Shown: positions 20,977 to 35,900 of the stretch, in pieces | Position numbering within the stretch: position 1 is the stretch's first letter | How the letters are laid out: each line of letters begins with the position of its first letter | From: Ophiura sarsii | Taxonomy: Eukaryota > Echinodermata > Ophiuroidea > Amphilepidida > Ophiuridae | Assembly (NCBI GenBank): GCA_035610835.1 | Contig: CM069455.1 | Span: forward strand, 41,674,579-41,738,578 | Length of the DNA: 64,000 nucleotides | Direction of reading: 5' to 3' | Program-made: the position numbers and the translations under genes | Notes under the pieces: model-generated | What the model was told of the DNA's origin: nothing | What the model saw: the letters and a program-made list of their open reading frames with translations, nothing else | The model's database searches: none

Positions 20977-23900
20977 GTGTGTAATAAAACTTGAATGAAA
21001 GCTTATTTTGTTATCGTTTTTATTTTCTTAGAAACAGCGATACTTAGCTTACAGTTGCCTTACTAATATTGTTGGACAAGTAGTGTACAAACAAAGGCAA
21101 CAAGAACTAAAGTCTAGAGTAAGAATAAGATTTTTTATTTTTATTTTCAAAATAAGACAAGTAAATTCTTCAATCACACAGGTGGTGACATTCACTTTAG
21201 CACCGGGATTCAGTATCGCGCTTAACCGTAACTTCACGGAATCACCGTGTCATGTGTGTGGTGACTATAAATAATATAAATTCAAAGAAAAACTAAAAAG
21301 ACAATAACCAATAGACTCTATTCACGCGGCAGCCATTTTCCAAAATTTGCCACCCAAGCCTCATTCCCGTTTGGTCAATCTGCGCCTTTGGCGCACTCGA
21401 TAGAACCGCGAGGGAAGCGTGGTACCAGCGCATGTGGCGTACTGATCCTCGCGCAATGCGATAGAAGACATGCAGGCGCAGGTAAGCATAACGGGAACGA
21501 GGCTTGCGTGGCAAATTTTAGAAAATGGCTGCCGCGTGAATAGGGCCTAGGCCTATATCACTATCATGTATCAGTGAACGATCTGAGTGATTTAAATCCC
21601 GCTTGTTGGGTCAGAGACAGAGTTTCTCCTACACTAGTATAGTCGTCGTCAGAATACTTCAGCACTTTTTAAAACCGCCAATGCGCGCGCGCGTCTAGTT
21701 AATGAGCGTGTGGGCGTGGACATTCATAACCCATAGATACAATCGCGGCCAATCGGATTACAGGGGCCACGACACAAACGATGTTGTGACGCTGTTCTAC
21801 AACGCACTTCCTACTATATAGTCGACTATAGTCTATTAATTATTAATTATATAACTATATTGAAATGACTAAAAAGGTGTGCAATGACAACATCCAAGGG
21901 TGAGACAATTAAAAGGCAAAAGAAACAGCACAATAACATGGGGACCGACGTTTCGGAATGATAAAACAATTCCTTTAACTAGGTATAGGACAAGTTAAAA
22001 AACACAACTGTCTCTGACCAGCATAGACTAAAAAATGATGCACTGTATTACAGAAGTAATGGGAGTGGGAACTGATTTTTCTGCCTTTTCAGCTATATAA
22101 CTATAATCAAAACAAATAATTGTCGATCATAGCGTCATATGATCTGAGCGTTCACATTCTTCCAAAGGTTGAACGAGGAACAGGCGCACCAGCCGTCACG
22201 TTACACACCAGGCGCGTGGGACCCTGATGATAGAGTTGAAACGCTATGAAGTATGATTGACAATTATTTGTTTTGATTATATTATAGGCCTATAATTATA
22301 TAGTAAAGTATCATTATGGGTACATGTTAATTTGTTCATCATTTCGCTGAATAAAGCAAATATAATTAAGTTTTGAAAAAATACAATAATTTGAAAAACA
22401 CATAGGCCTATTAATAATAATCTCGCTTATTTTTGATATATTTCTTTCCAGATGTCGTTAGTGTATGGGATAATGTTGCCTCCTTTGTGGAACGACACAT
22501 GGCAATGCAAAAAGTAAGTAAAAGCAAGAGAGAAGGGGGCGATTGCCCACCCCTCCCCCATATTTTTAGTCATGTCAGTTCAGTTGGCGCACCACCACAA
22601 TTGTAATTGACTATAATTGTATGTTATAAATAATGTAATAATGTGCCTTTGAAGGCTTCAAGCATTGACAATAACTACTGATACACAAGCTAAGCAGTTC
22701 TTGTCATCCACACATGATTGCGCAAGTTATCAGGCAATACCATGCTGGTATTGGTGATTTCGAAATTGTTTTTTATGTTTTTTAAAGTGCCCTCGTCCTT
22801 TATTCAAAATTGTGACAAGAAAACTAGTTTTTATTTTCATTTGGCCTAAGCTGAAGTTGATGACATCTGATAATATCTGATAATTCAAATCCTATATTTC
22901 CACTGTATCATAATTTGTATCATAATTTGTATTATATTTAAACACTGTAACATTTGTTATTTGTATGTACTTATGATGTATTGAAATGAGGGCCTGCTTG
23001 GAAAGCAGTGCAAGTCACTGAAGCATATACCCTCAATAAAGAAAGCATAAATAAAATTTAAGGTTGGTGTCAACCCTGTTTGGCGCCAAATTTATCAAGC
23101 ACTGTAACTTTTAAATTATAAATGTGATGTACATAAAAGTATACATTTTTTGTAATGAAATGAGTCAGAGAATCCATTTTTGGTATCAAATTTTACTAAA
23201 ATTAGTGATTTTTATATTTTTGCCCAAAAATCACCTTTTTGGCGCCAACAATTTTCAGACAACCTAACAATATCAGTTTTTGATTAAAAATTCCAAAATT
23301 TCACCAAAATCATCTAAAATCAATTATCTAGGAGCGAATTTTTTTTTTTGGCTTAAAATTTGTTTATTTTGAAAATATTGACCAAAAAGTGCCAAAAAAA
23401 TGTTTTTTTCTCAAAAATCTCATTTTTGGCACTTTTTGGTCAATATTTTCAAAACAAACAAATTTTACGCCAAAAAAAAAAATTCGCTCCTAGATAATTG
23501 ACTTTAGATGATTTTGGTGAAATTTTGGAATTTTTAATCAAAAACTGATATTGTTAGGTTGTCTGAAAATGTTTGGTGCCAAAAAGGTGATTTTTGGGCA
23601 AAAATGTAAAAATCACTAATTTTAGTAAAATTTGATACCAAAAATGGATTCTCTGACTCATTTCATTACAAAAAATGTATACTTTTATGTACATCACATT
23701 TATAATTTAAAAGTTACAGTGCTTGATAAATTTGGCCCAAACAGGGTTGACACCAACCTTAAAAAAATAAATATCTTTGTATCTCTTTTCACAGGGTGTT
23801 CATATAGCAGGTCTCGGCACATTCACCTTCACACAGAAGAAACTAGATATTGGTAATAACAAGTTTATCCTAATTCAGAGACCGGTGTTTGTACTGTCAG

Positions 23901-26900
23901 AGAAGTTTGCACAGACACATGGCCTCAACTACACAAAACATTTTACTTCAGGTAAGTTTGTGCAAATGCAGCAATTTCACTGGGTTCAATTCTCGAAGGT
24001 GAAAACTATATTGATAGCCAAAATTTGTGCTGGTGTGATATGGTGTTTTAGGCTGTAAAACAATGGAATTTCCAACATTTTTCAAAAATTAAACTGTGGG
24101 TGAAAATCAAAGTGTATACATAGATAGGGTGAGTGAAATCACTGAAATGATTTAACCCAATACTTAACCATGATGTGTTTTAAAGAGGTGGGGGGGAGTG
24201 GGAATGCCGCAAATAGTTTGACAAACATGTACTCAAAATGTAATAAAATAATCATCTTGATGTCATTAAATATGTAGGTGTTCTGATTGCTGGGTTTCTT
24301 CTGATGTCAAAATATATTGATGAGCAAAAAAACCTTAAGTGATCGGAACATCCACCTATAATTCATTTATTAGATTTATGATTGTCCTTTGTCCATCATC
24401 ATCTTTGTCCACCACAGGTCAAGTCCCCATCGTTGAACTCAACTTCTCCTCCCTCTCCACCGAGAGTCCCTTCGATAGGGACACCGTTGAGGGATGTGTC
24501 AAGGAGGTCCTACAAGCGCTGGCACGCTCCGTCCAATCCCGCCGTAATGTGGAGTTCACGTTCAGCGGCATCGGTCGTCTCACCATCCGCGATAGCAAGG
24601 TGAAAATGAAATTCTACAAAGATTTCTTGAATATGATGGATGGCTCGGGCACATTGGCGGAGGCTTTGAGAAATGTAAGTGTTTAAAGTAGATGTCGAGG
24701 GTTGAACGCCAGAAGGCACTAAACTTTTGGCAAAATTATATTTTGGTACCAAAAATAATCCATATAACCTAGATTTTCAGAACCATAAAGAGAGAACTCA
24801 TAAACACTCTTAAGGGAAGTGTCAACCCTATTATTTTGATGATCAACTTTTGCTTCTAAGTTTGAAAATATTGAATAAAAGTACATAAAAGTATACATCT
24901 TTAGAAAGGAAATTTGATAAGGAATCCGATGGTGATATCACTGTGATACCAAATAAACTAAATTTTGAGAAATGAACCAAAAAGCGATTTTATTACCCCA
25001 CATTTTTCAGACAGCATAACTATAATATAAACAATGGTAATTTGTTCTAATATACATTTTTGTAAACAAGACAATTTTGTCTAGGAGGCAAATTTTTCTT
25101 TTTCCAAAATACGGCTTAGTTTTGGAAATATTGCTAAAAACATCGGAAAAGTGTAAAAGTCGTGTTATTTTGCATACATTTCGCTAGAAATGGATGCATA
25201 TCTCGAGTTTAAAATCCATAATCGAAAAAATAAAAAATTGCCTCCTAGCGCTGAAAGTCCTCTACACAATGGTAGTAAAAGCTTACCTGATAGTTTGATA
25301 TTTGTTTAGTTATGTTGTCTGAAAATTCGTAAAATTCCTTCAAATTTGAACTTCTAGAAAACATCGATTTAGTAAAAATATTGCTATTTCCACCATTTAA
25401 AGCTAAATGTTCACGGAATACAGGGGCGTGTGATCTAAAAAGCGAGTATACTATTCTGAACAATCATAATAAACTATCAGATTCAATTTATATTGTCACA
25501 ATGTGAAGAAATTGGAAGAAAACTGAAATTTAAATGATCGTAAGATTGGCCTTTGTTTACATTTTTAGACATTGTTTTGCGCTCTTTTGTTTTTCGCGTC
25601 TACGTCGCGGATATTAAGCGGCGCGTCTAGTATTACGCGCGGGAAGTTTCAGCGCGCGACGCAATGATCGAAGAGCTGTCGCAGCATTTGAAAAGCGCGG
25701 AACTCCGCTTAAATTCCCGCCAAATAACCATGCGCCTTTTCCTGACTCAAACTTACCAAAACAACAATCTAAAATCACCCAAAAGAACGGGAAATAATCG
25801 CTTCCGATTAGTAACTTATGATGGTAATGATAGAATACATATAAAAGTATTAAATAATAGAGAAATATGAAATTCAATTTTTGAAACAAGTGCTGGGTTG
25901 ACACTGCCCTTAATTTGACTAAAACTAGAGTTATAAGTTGGGTGCTACAGTGTATTGTAATGAGTCCCGAATATTTGAAATAGCAGGATAGCCTTTTTTT
26001 AGTTACGGCCTTCTGCCGCTCAACCCTCGATGTGTATACAACCTTTCAAACAACATGCACAGGCCTCATTGTAATTTAGAGAAAAGTTTAGAGGGCTGTC
26101 ATTTACTTCAGTGGGGGTGTCATATTTTTTTAAACAGAAAAAAGGGGGTCATGAAGTTAATAACATTGTAATATGGGAGGATCAAAACAAAATTTGTGCG
26201 CCTTGCATGCATTTTTTCTACAGTGTTTATTGTAAAACACATACATTTTTTTTTACTTTACTGTTCCCAATAGCCCTTAGGCCAAAAAAAAAAATGTTTG
26301 ATTGTCCTCGTCCGCCCGACCCTCTTAATCATTCCGACTCAAAAACTTTTTTTTTTGACTTTTTTTTTTAATTTTTAATTTTAATTTTAATTTTATTTTT
26401 AAAAATTTCATTTTCTTTTTTTAAAAAGTCATTTTTTTGCAAATATTAGTCGAAAATCAAAATTTTCATTTTTCATTTTTTTTTTAAGTGTTGAGAAAAT
26501 AAAAATACTCATCAAAATATTAAAGATTTTGTTCCCCGTTTTGGTTACCACAACAAGTACATCTCATTTTACTTTTGGTACCTGAAAAAGGGCAAGTGAG
26601 AAAAAAAAGAAAAAAAAACTTTTCCCGACCGACCTACCCAACTTTTAAAAGTGACCTATGGACAATCAAACAATTTTTTTTTTTTGGCCTTACTAGAGTT
26701 ATTTTCATTCTTGGGTTTGAGCCAGCTACCGCAAAAATAATAACATAAAAATATATTTCTTTTGCGTATTACATGTATGTGATGAAACTACAAATCACAA
26801 GTTTAAAAAAAAATAGAAAGTTGAAAATCTGCACGGCCTCGAAAATTACCACTCTTACAGGAATACAATTTTGATTAATTTTGATTGGTTCATTCCATCT

Positions 26901-29900
26901 ACAGAGGGCTGACACTGCTGATTCTGTATTATCAAGAGCCTCCACCTCTAGACCATTCACTAGCAACACACTGGTACTACCAAGGTAAGAAAGGATAACA
27001 TTGTATATAGGGCAGCAATAGTTTTACATTGATTTATATTTAAATCATAGCTGCTTTGGGATTTATTTTATATGATGCAGTCCTGTTTGTGAATATTGCC
27101 AGTGTTATGATACACTATAAGTTTATACAGTTCCAAATTGGCGAGAAACACTGTGATTATGACCACATGGTTGCGTAGTGTCTTTATGCATGTGCACCCG
27201 AATCCTTCTGTATTCATTTGCTGTTGTAACGAAAGCTTCGTCAATTTGGAACTGATCATGTATTCTGCAACTGTATCTACAAGCTCAAAATCTTGAATTA
27301 TAAAAGCCAGCTAGTAATAGATACATATTTGCCGCTTTAAAAAATGACCCTTGAATAACCAATAAATCTAGGTACCGTATTATCCCTATTAAGCGCCCAG
27401 GACCTTATACGCGCCCATCCCCTTTTTTTCTCAATAACTAACAACAAACAATCTCTTATAAGTGCCCACCTTTTCAAATGGTCAGCATCCTCAAATGACC
27501 ACTTGTACATATTTCATTTAGTACATATAATGGTCAGCCTCCTCAAATGACCAATTGTACATTTTCGTATAAGCGCCCACCCCTGTTTTTCTCAATAACT
27601 AACAACCAATCTCTTATAAGTGCCCATCTATTCAAATGGTCAGCATCCTCAAATGACCACTTGTACATATATTTCATTTTAGTACATTAAATGGTCAGCC
27701 TCCTCAAATGACCAATTGTACATTTTCGTTAGTACGTCAAGTGGTCAGCCTTCTCAAATTACCACTTGTAGGCCTACATTGTATTTAGTACATCAAATGG
27801 TCAGCATATTCAAATGACCATCAAATAGTCCGCATCTTCAAATGACCACTTGTACATTTTATTTAGTACAATGAGTTTTAAAAAGGTAACATAATACGTG
27901 CCCACCCAAAATGACTTTGCTAACCGCCCTGGGTGCTTAATAGGGATAATACGGTATTTGGAGCTGTAAACATTACATGACAATTGATCGAGCACATTCT
28001 TGTTTAAAATGAAAATCCTATTATCACACAGCAAGAAACCGTTACATGGAATTCAATAGCACCATGTTTTTTGTGATTCTATAATCATCCTGATCCCCCT
28101 CTTTATCCCCATGTACCTAAAACAAAATCATCTGACCATAAACTTAACATCATATTTTGTATATAAATCCTAAATAGGATCACGCAGGGATCGGGTAAAG
28201 ATTGCCTCTCCCTGGATATGGAAAATCCCAGGACACCCCCACAGCACACCATGGCTGCCATAGCAGAAGATGAAGACAGACAAGACATACCGGCGGACCA
28301 GTATTTGGACAATGATCCCGCTGAGATGGAAGGAGCATGTGGGGGCGGGGAGCAAATGGAAGGGGTATATGTGGATGAGGAGGGGGACATTCAAGTTGAA
28401 GATATGGAGGATGGGTCAAAAGATGGTACGTAAAAGTTTTGGAAATGTCTTTAATTCGGGGGGAAAGGGGGCCACCTGTGTATTCAAAGGTGAAACATGG
28501 ACTTTCATAAGTATTTGTATGGACCCTGGTAACTCATTTACACTCACATTTTTCCTAAGTAGTTTCATATTGTTTTATCAATTTGTGCTATTCTGCACTT
28601 ATGTTAGCAGTTGGGTAAACTCATTTTGCAGATCTTCTGACTAAATAGCAGAGGCTAGCAAAATGTGATTTAATTAAAAATCTTATGTCTAAGAAAGTTT
28701 TTTTAGCAAAAAAAACCCAATAAATTAACCTTTCAGAGTGTTATTTTCTTAATGATTTAATTCCACTTGGTAAATCAAGGAGGAAAACATTTGAAAAATT
28801 ATGAATTTCTTAACACTTTCCATGCGGGGCTGTATTAGTTTCACCATAATACAAAACAGATTTTTCAGAAACCTTTCCCAACTTACAAAGTCTTTAACAA
28901 GAATTACTGAACCAATACTAGGCATGTTTGTTCTTAGGTTAATTAATTTCTCATGGTGATTCCAAATAATATGGTATTGAAATTCAATAATTTTGACAGT
29001 TTTGAAACATTTTGTGCATTTTTGGAACTACCTTCTGCAGACGACTGTCACGTGGATAATGTTAATATCACATTTCCTATAATAGGTAACACATTTGTTT
29101 CCATTTACAGCACCAGTCCGGAGGCCTCCCAGTAGAACATCATCTCGTCAACTGATACCTACCGCCAAAGCCATGGGCATCAGCCTAACCGAAGACCTAG
29201 TACCGAGCCCGCCACGCGGCATCAGGGGAAGTGGTATGGCGCCCTCGCCACCCAACAGCAACAAGACACCATCACCACACGGCGATCTGTTCCACTCACA
29301 ACCAAGATCCCTGCCGCCCATGACTCCCGAAGAGAAGCGAGTCAGAATAGCGAGCGAGATACGCGAGAGGATGATGACGCCTCCGGACTCTGCGTGTAGT
29401 CATAACGACGGCAGTAGCAGAGCCGGTCAAGAATTGTGTTATCTTTGTCACCAGAGGGCGTCACGGAATATCCCGGTGTCGTTTGATGCGGAGAGGAAGC
29501 GTAAAGAGCAGGAGCAGGATAGGTTAATGCAACAGTACCAACATATGAAAGATACCGAGACGATGATAAAGGAACAGGTAACATTGTTATGCTATATACT
29601 ATATGTTATGCTATATTTCATTGTGTTCATTGAACATTTTATACCAATAAATTCATGTTTCCTATTCATATTCATGATCCATTACAATTCATGATTTTAT
29701 CGGGCAAGTCAAAATACCAATGTAAAATAGCCGTAGTAAATCACGAATATCAATTAGCTCATTATCGGCAGTGTAACGCTATGGGGATTTTCAACTGGTG
29801 ATGGAAAACTCCATGTGCAAAAATGATAATTAGCATGCGCAGTTTATTGGAATACCGTCAGAATGAACCATTCCAGCTTAAAAAAGTTATTTTTGTGACG

Positions 29901-32900
29901 ACGGTTTATGTTTCTGGGTCTGATGGTTTTATACTTTGTCGACAACACAGTGATAACTTGAAAGCTTCCAGGGGAGGAATACTTTTGCACGGCAGTGTAT
30001 ACTTATCAAATGCCCAATAACATTTGTTTGTGTAGAATTTGTCAAAATTCTTTGAAAATATCCGTCTAACTTAATAATGAGGTATGTAATAAGAAATACA
30101 GAAATAGAGTGTAAGGTTATAAGTGCTTAAATACTTGAAAATTTACCTTGAAAAAAAAATTGGGCCAAACTTGAGAGTAAAGTTAAGAGTAATGTTGTTC
30201 ACTTGGCTTGAGGCATCAAAGAGGGTGTGGGCCCAACATGGTCCACAAATTTGTGGCAGGGGGTTTGGGAATGGTGTTAAAAAAGAGATTGGCAAGTTAT
30301 CACTTTCTACATTAAAAAAGGGAAGATCAAAAATATTATCTTTTCTGTTGAGAATGTTACGTACGCCCATAATTTGTTGTATTAACAAATTAGTTTTGGC
30401 CTTAATTAGAGCTCTATTAGTAAGACAAATAATTGTCGATCATTTCAAACCATTCCCTCACGTACTATGTGACTTCAAAATGTACATGCACATTGTGTGC
30501 GACTGTTGTTTTGGGAAGCAATGCACACCACAAGATTGCATTCAACATTTGGATGAACGTGAACGCTCGGATGTGCTCGGATCAATAATTAATTCATTTG
30601 ATTTATAGTGGCTCAGAGTTGAACAACTTGATCATAGAAATAGATTTGACAAATTCATTGTACAATAACAAATCTTCTCTTATGTCTTTTTTGTTCCCTC
30701 CTAGGCCCATCACTTTGCCAACAGACACCATAACCAGAAAATAGCAGCTTTTAATCTTGGTGTCAGCGAAGCCATTAAGGGTAAAAAGAAGGAGCGGTCT
30801 ACAGATTTTCACGTAAGTTTTTAAGGATATATATATATGTAGAATCGTTTTCAGTTTAACCCCTGAGTACTACCTGCCTGTTTAACAACAATTATGATTG
30901 GTTAACTTTAAGATATACTCATTTGAAAAACCATTTGAAATACTGCTTCTAAAATATTTCACTCTAATCTATACCAGGGATATAATTATACTAACAATGT
31001 CTCTCATTGGTGCAACAAATGATGTATCCATCTTGCTGACCAATCGGCAAGTTGTTCCCAAGGGGTTAAATGTTCCCAGCAGAGGGTGTAGAGGCTCACT
31101 TTTTGTGGTAACAGGTGTCAGACATGCCATCTTAATTGTAACGTGTTCTACCGAAACCAGACACAATTGGGCAAGATATCAAAATTGAGTTAGTAATTGA
31201 TTATTAAAGTAGAGATCCTCAGCTTCACAGTGGTACCTCTCTTTTTTTAATCGGACTTCACAAAGCAGAGTTACATCATTTTCAAGTTCGTCTTTTACGG
31301 TCTTTATGAAAACTCCAAACTGAGATATCGCCCTTTAAAGTTACCATAACTAGGCTTTTTACTGTAACTAGGCTTTTTTAAATCACTGAAACATACATTT
31401 AGGATGATTTTTTAATCTGAATCTTTCACAATATTGTTATAAACACTCTGAAGATTAATTATTTACCAGAAACTCAAATTCCCAAAAAAATCACCCCCAA
31501 TTATATTTTGGGCTATTTCTCAGTTTGGAGCTCTGCCCAATTTCGTCTGGTTTTGGTAGAACACGTCACAATTGTCAGAGTCAAGAGTTACAAATATAGA
31601 GGGACCAACAACTTTTCCCAAAAAGTATGCTAGGAATGCATATTCTTTTTATAAAAAAACAAGACTTTCTGAGTGCTAAATTTGAATTCTAAATTGATGG
31701 GGGTCCTAGTGGTAATGGAAGCAGGAAGAGCAGATTCCCTACTGACAAGTATACCAGGAAGAGATAAAAAGCATTGCGCTTTAAATTAGCAAAATTTTTA
31801 CTGATTTTTACTAGCTTTGACTGGCAAAATCTACCCAAAATTCAGATTTATACCCAGAAAGTGTACCCTGTACGTATCACCCATAAACTGAAACAGGGTG
31901 AGGAGGGGAGGGGGGAAATAGAAGAGGAGGGTAACATGGGGCCGTGTCTTCGGGTTGGTAACCCTTCACGAAGTCTGTGTGTAACAAAGATACGATTTTC
32001 CATTTGATGGTCCATGTTTGTATCAAAATTGAGGGCGCAGCCTCGAAGACATCATTAATAAATAAACCTTTAAAACTTTATTATTTCTCTCCGGACACAG
32101 AGGTCGTATGTATTTCAAAAACGGTGCCTCACCCCGCCTCGTCACCTGAAGCAAGAGCAGTATTCCGACCAGCTGGCCGGCCAGGTGGACGCCAAGACAG
32201 CCGATAAGATGAAGCGCAAACAGGACGTGCAATTCTTAGAAAGAATTGAACAAGTACAACTTGCTGAAGAGTAAGTATAGACTCTATTCACACGGCAGCC
32301 ATTTTCCAAAATATTCCACCCAAGCTTCGTAGAAGCGTGGTACCAAAGCGCGCGGCGTACGGATCCTCGCGCAAGTCACGCAGGCGCAGGTATACGTAAC
32401 GGGAAGGAGGCTTGGGTGGCAAATTTTAGAAAATGGCTGCCGCGTGAATATGGTCTATTGGGTTTGTTTTAACACTTTCCACACGGCAGGCGTCTGCAGA
32501 CGACATTCCAAAAATTTCACAACATGTTTCAAAAATGTCAAGATAATCCATTTTCATTACCATATTTGGAATCACCATGAGAAATGCATTAAAATAAGTT
32601 CAAGTATAATTCCTAGTATTGGTTCAGTAATTCTTGAGAAAGACTTTGTGAAAGTTGGGAAAGATTTCTGAAAAATATATTTCGATATGATCTAAAATAA
32701 TAGCCGCGTGGAAATTGTTAAGGAGGTAGTCAGTATTGTTACAATATGGTAGAAGGTGGCACCATTATACAGATTGGTATAATAGAGGTCATGTCGTATT
32801 TTATACTGTATTTCCGCGCGATTACATTTTTGCACTTTTGCGCTTTTCATCTATTTCGCTTGTTTTTAAATTCGCAATTTGAAAGTTCATTACATAGACT

Positions 32901-35900
32901 TATGCACAAAATAAATATGTTCACATGTTTTTATTTTCACGGTAAGCTGTTTGGAGCGTGAAAAGCACGAAATTTAATGTAGCGCGAAAATGTCCACGTT
33001 TACAGTTAACAAGTGCATATGAATGGATTTGTGGTTTTATGGGGAGGGAGGGGGTTAAAAAAATCTTTGTACATTTTCAACAAATGTAAACATTATCCAA
33101 AAAAATTGTAAAATATCTCAAATTTGACAAAATATTGGTATGTTTTATTCTTTAGCCTTATTAATGATAATAATCTTATACATTAAGACGGAGTTGGTCA
33201 TTTTGTTTCCGGTTTTAGTTGTTTTTTGTACCAGGCATCAGTTCCACACCACGCCACTAAAACTTACGTACTTGGTGTCATTTTATTTCGTTATTCCTCT
33301 TATTGTGCCCATCGACATTGATTTAGGTAGCATCATCACGTAAAGTGTCAAATAATATGATTTTTCAATTAATTAACACGGAATTGTGGGGAATTAGAGG
33401 TCGTAAGGTCATCGGAATTAGAAACCAGCGAAATCGCGTTGTTGTGAAACGCCATCTTGGATATTAACGGAACGAAGGGAGTTGGACAATTATTTTGCCA
33501 ATTTATTTTTTCAACGACGATATGATAGACCGCCGTTTGACTGGCGAAAAACCCTTCAGAAAAGAAATTAGGTGGAGCACCTAACGCAAGTACACCAAAT
33601 TTCAGAATCATCAGATACCATTAATCATAACCTTATTCCGCATTTCCCCTAAATTAAAATTTGCAAATTTTCATCAAAATCAAATTATGGCGAATGACGA
33701 AAAAAACTTAAAATTCGGCAGCTGTGCATATTTTTACATGGTGACAAATTTGCGATTGATTTAATTATCTAGATACAATCTAGTCCCTAAAATCTATATG
33801 AAATGAATAAAATCAGGTTTATTTGTGAACCAAACTTATTTCCTTGCATGAAACAGTGATATTGTAATATCAAACGCTGATCAGGTCGTATCTAAAATAA
33901 TGAATAGGATTTCTGCACCAAAATGTTACTGATAGTGATACTGTGTTACTTATGCACTTATTTCAAGCCCGGCCCCTGGGGACCCGGGGCATGGCGGGAA
34001 CCACGCGGGGACCATACACGAGTGTACACAAAATGGTGTAGCGGGGACATACGCTAAGGTACACAAATGTACACCCCGGGCGCTTGCTATAAATAAGATA
34101 GAGATGCGATGCGCTTGACGGAATAAGCCTAATAACACATAGGGAACACATAGAAATGCATTCCGTTATAGTTGCAGAAAGAAATAAGCGACATTGGGAC
34201 TGTAGCCGGGTGAATACTTTGTCCTTGGAAACATGGGAAATGGGTGGCCGGGACTCGGTACACTTTGTCCCGGCCAAGGGGGACGGGACTGTAGCGGGGA
34301 CGTACAAAAAATGATGCCCGGCCCTGCAGGGACCGTACACGATTGTAGCCGGGACGTCACATGGGCAATTTGTACGTCCCGGCCCTAATCCCTGGGTCCC
34401 CCGGGGCCGGGGATGCAATTGATAAGTGCATTAGGTCTGGGGTTTAGGTGTTATTTTTTCATTTTGCAAAAAACATATTTCCGATGTAAAATACACTTTA
34501 TAGTACTACCATATAATGGTGTGCACGTCTATTAGCCGTTCACTGTAAAATATTTGGTTAAACCACACTTAGTGACTCATAATTTTTGAAAACAATAGCA
34601 AAATTGATCTATAAACTTGAAAAAATAGTGTTTCGAAACAATCAAAACTCTTTCAAACTCTTGCGTACTGTGACACATCTTTGAAAAAGACTAAAGCTGA
34701 GAACATACTCCACCTACATATAGGCTACGCTCCAACGCTGTGCTCTGGCCCAACGCTACATGGTAGCCAGCGTTGGGCCAGCGCTGTTATCATACTTTTT
34801 ACGCTCAGTGCAGCGCTATCAAGTTGACCTGATTTGAACATGAGCGTTGGATGTAGTGTTCACACTCTCTCAAAAAGCGTTGATTAATCAAATTATCGTA
34901 AAACACTGCTTGCTGATGCTGATCAAGCGTTGTCAAGTTCAACCTTTTCATAAGCTGGGATGCGCATGTATGAGAGCGCAAGCGTTGGAGCGTAGGTGGA
35001 GTATGTTCGCAGCTTTTCTTTATTCCACTCGGCACAACTGCAGAATGCTACGTTTCATAAATCCAGGCACAACTAAGATTTTTGCCGTGCCAATTTTGTT
35101 GAAGTTGGATGTTTTTACCAGGGGAGAGAATTGGGGGTGGGGGGGGGGGGGGGGGGGTGATTGGCCAAAGTGGACCTTTTTACAGAAATATGGACCTTCA
35201 GTCAACTAAAGCCTTTTTTACGTTCATAAAAATCAGTGGGGAATTTGAATACATCGTAGCCAGAGGAGGGGTGGGGTGAGGGCGTTTGCCCTCAAAATTA
35301 GAGTCATGTCAGTTAAGATTTGCCACTGTCGGTTGAGATTGGCAGCGTTTGTTGTGATTTTGTCGGTTGAGATTGGCAGCGTTTGTTGTGATTTTGTCGG
35401 TTGAGATTGGCAGCGTTTGTTGCCTTGGCAGCGTTTGTTGTGATTTTGTCGGTTGAGATTGGAATGTTGGAAATTTGGTTATTGAATGCCAAGGTTTTTC
35501 TCTCACAGTTGCGTCAACCATGCGTTAACCTAGCTTTACCGGTGCGTAGCACGGGTTTTTGCTAGTAATTAATAATAATCAACATTTTAACTGTTTTCTA
35601 CATCAGACTAGCTGCTCAAAGAGAGCAATATCTCCGAGATAAAGCCGCACACACAGATTCATATCAGAGGGCGCTTTCGGCTCAGGTAAGTTGCCTAAAA
35701 ATCTTGTAAACTGTTGCATACATTTCTTAAAGTCTTGCTTTTTATGTTTTTGATTAATTGTGTATAGAATTCTTCTTAATTATAGTCTTTAATTGTCTCA
35801 TTATGTAATGTGTGGTGGTTATGCTTTTCATTCTTAGTTGTAGACTTAGAGTATTTCTTTATTTGTTCTTACTTTTGTCATGTTATGTGTGCTTTACCAT

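Noticed and set aside
30123..30608. 161-residue ORF in CCDC81 intron 7
   Set aside because: No domain, and CCDC81 exons 7 and 8 join in phase across it.
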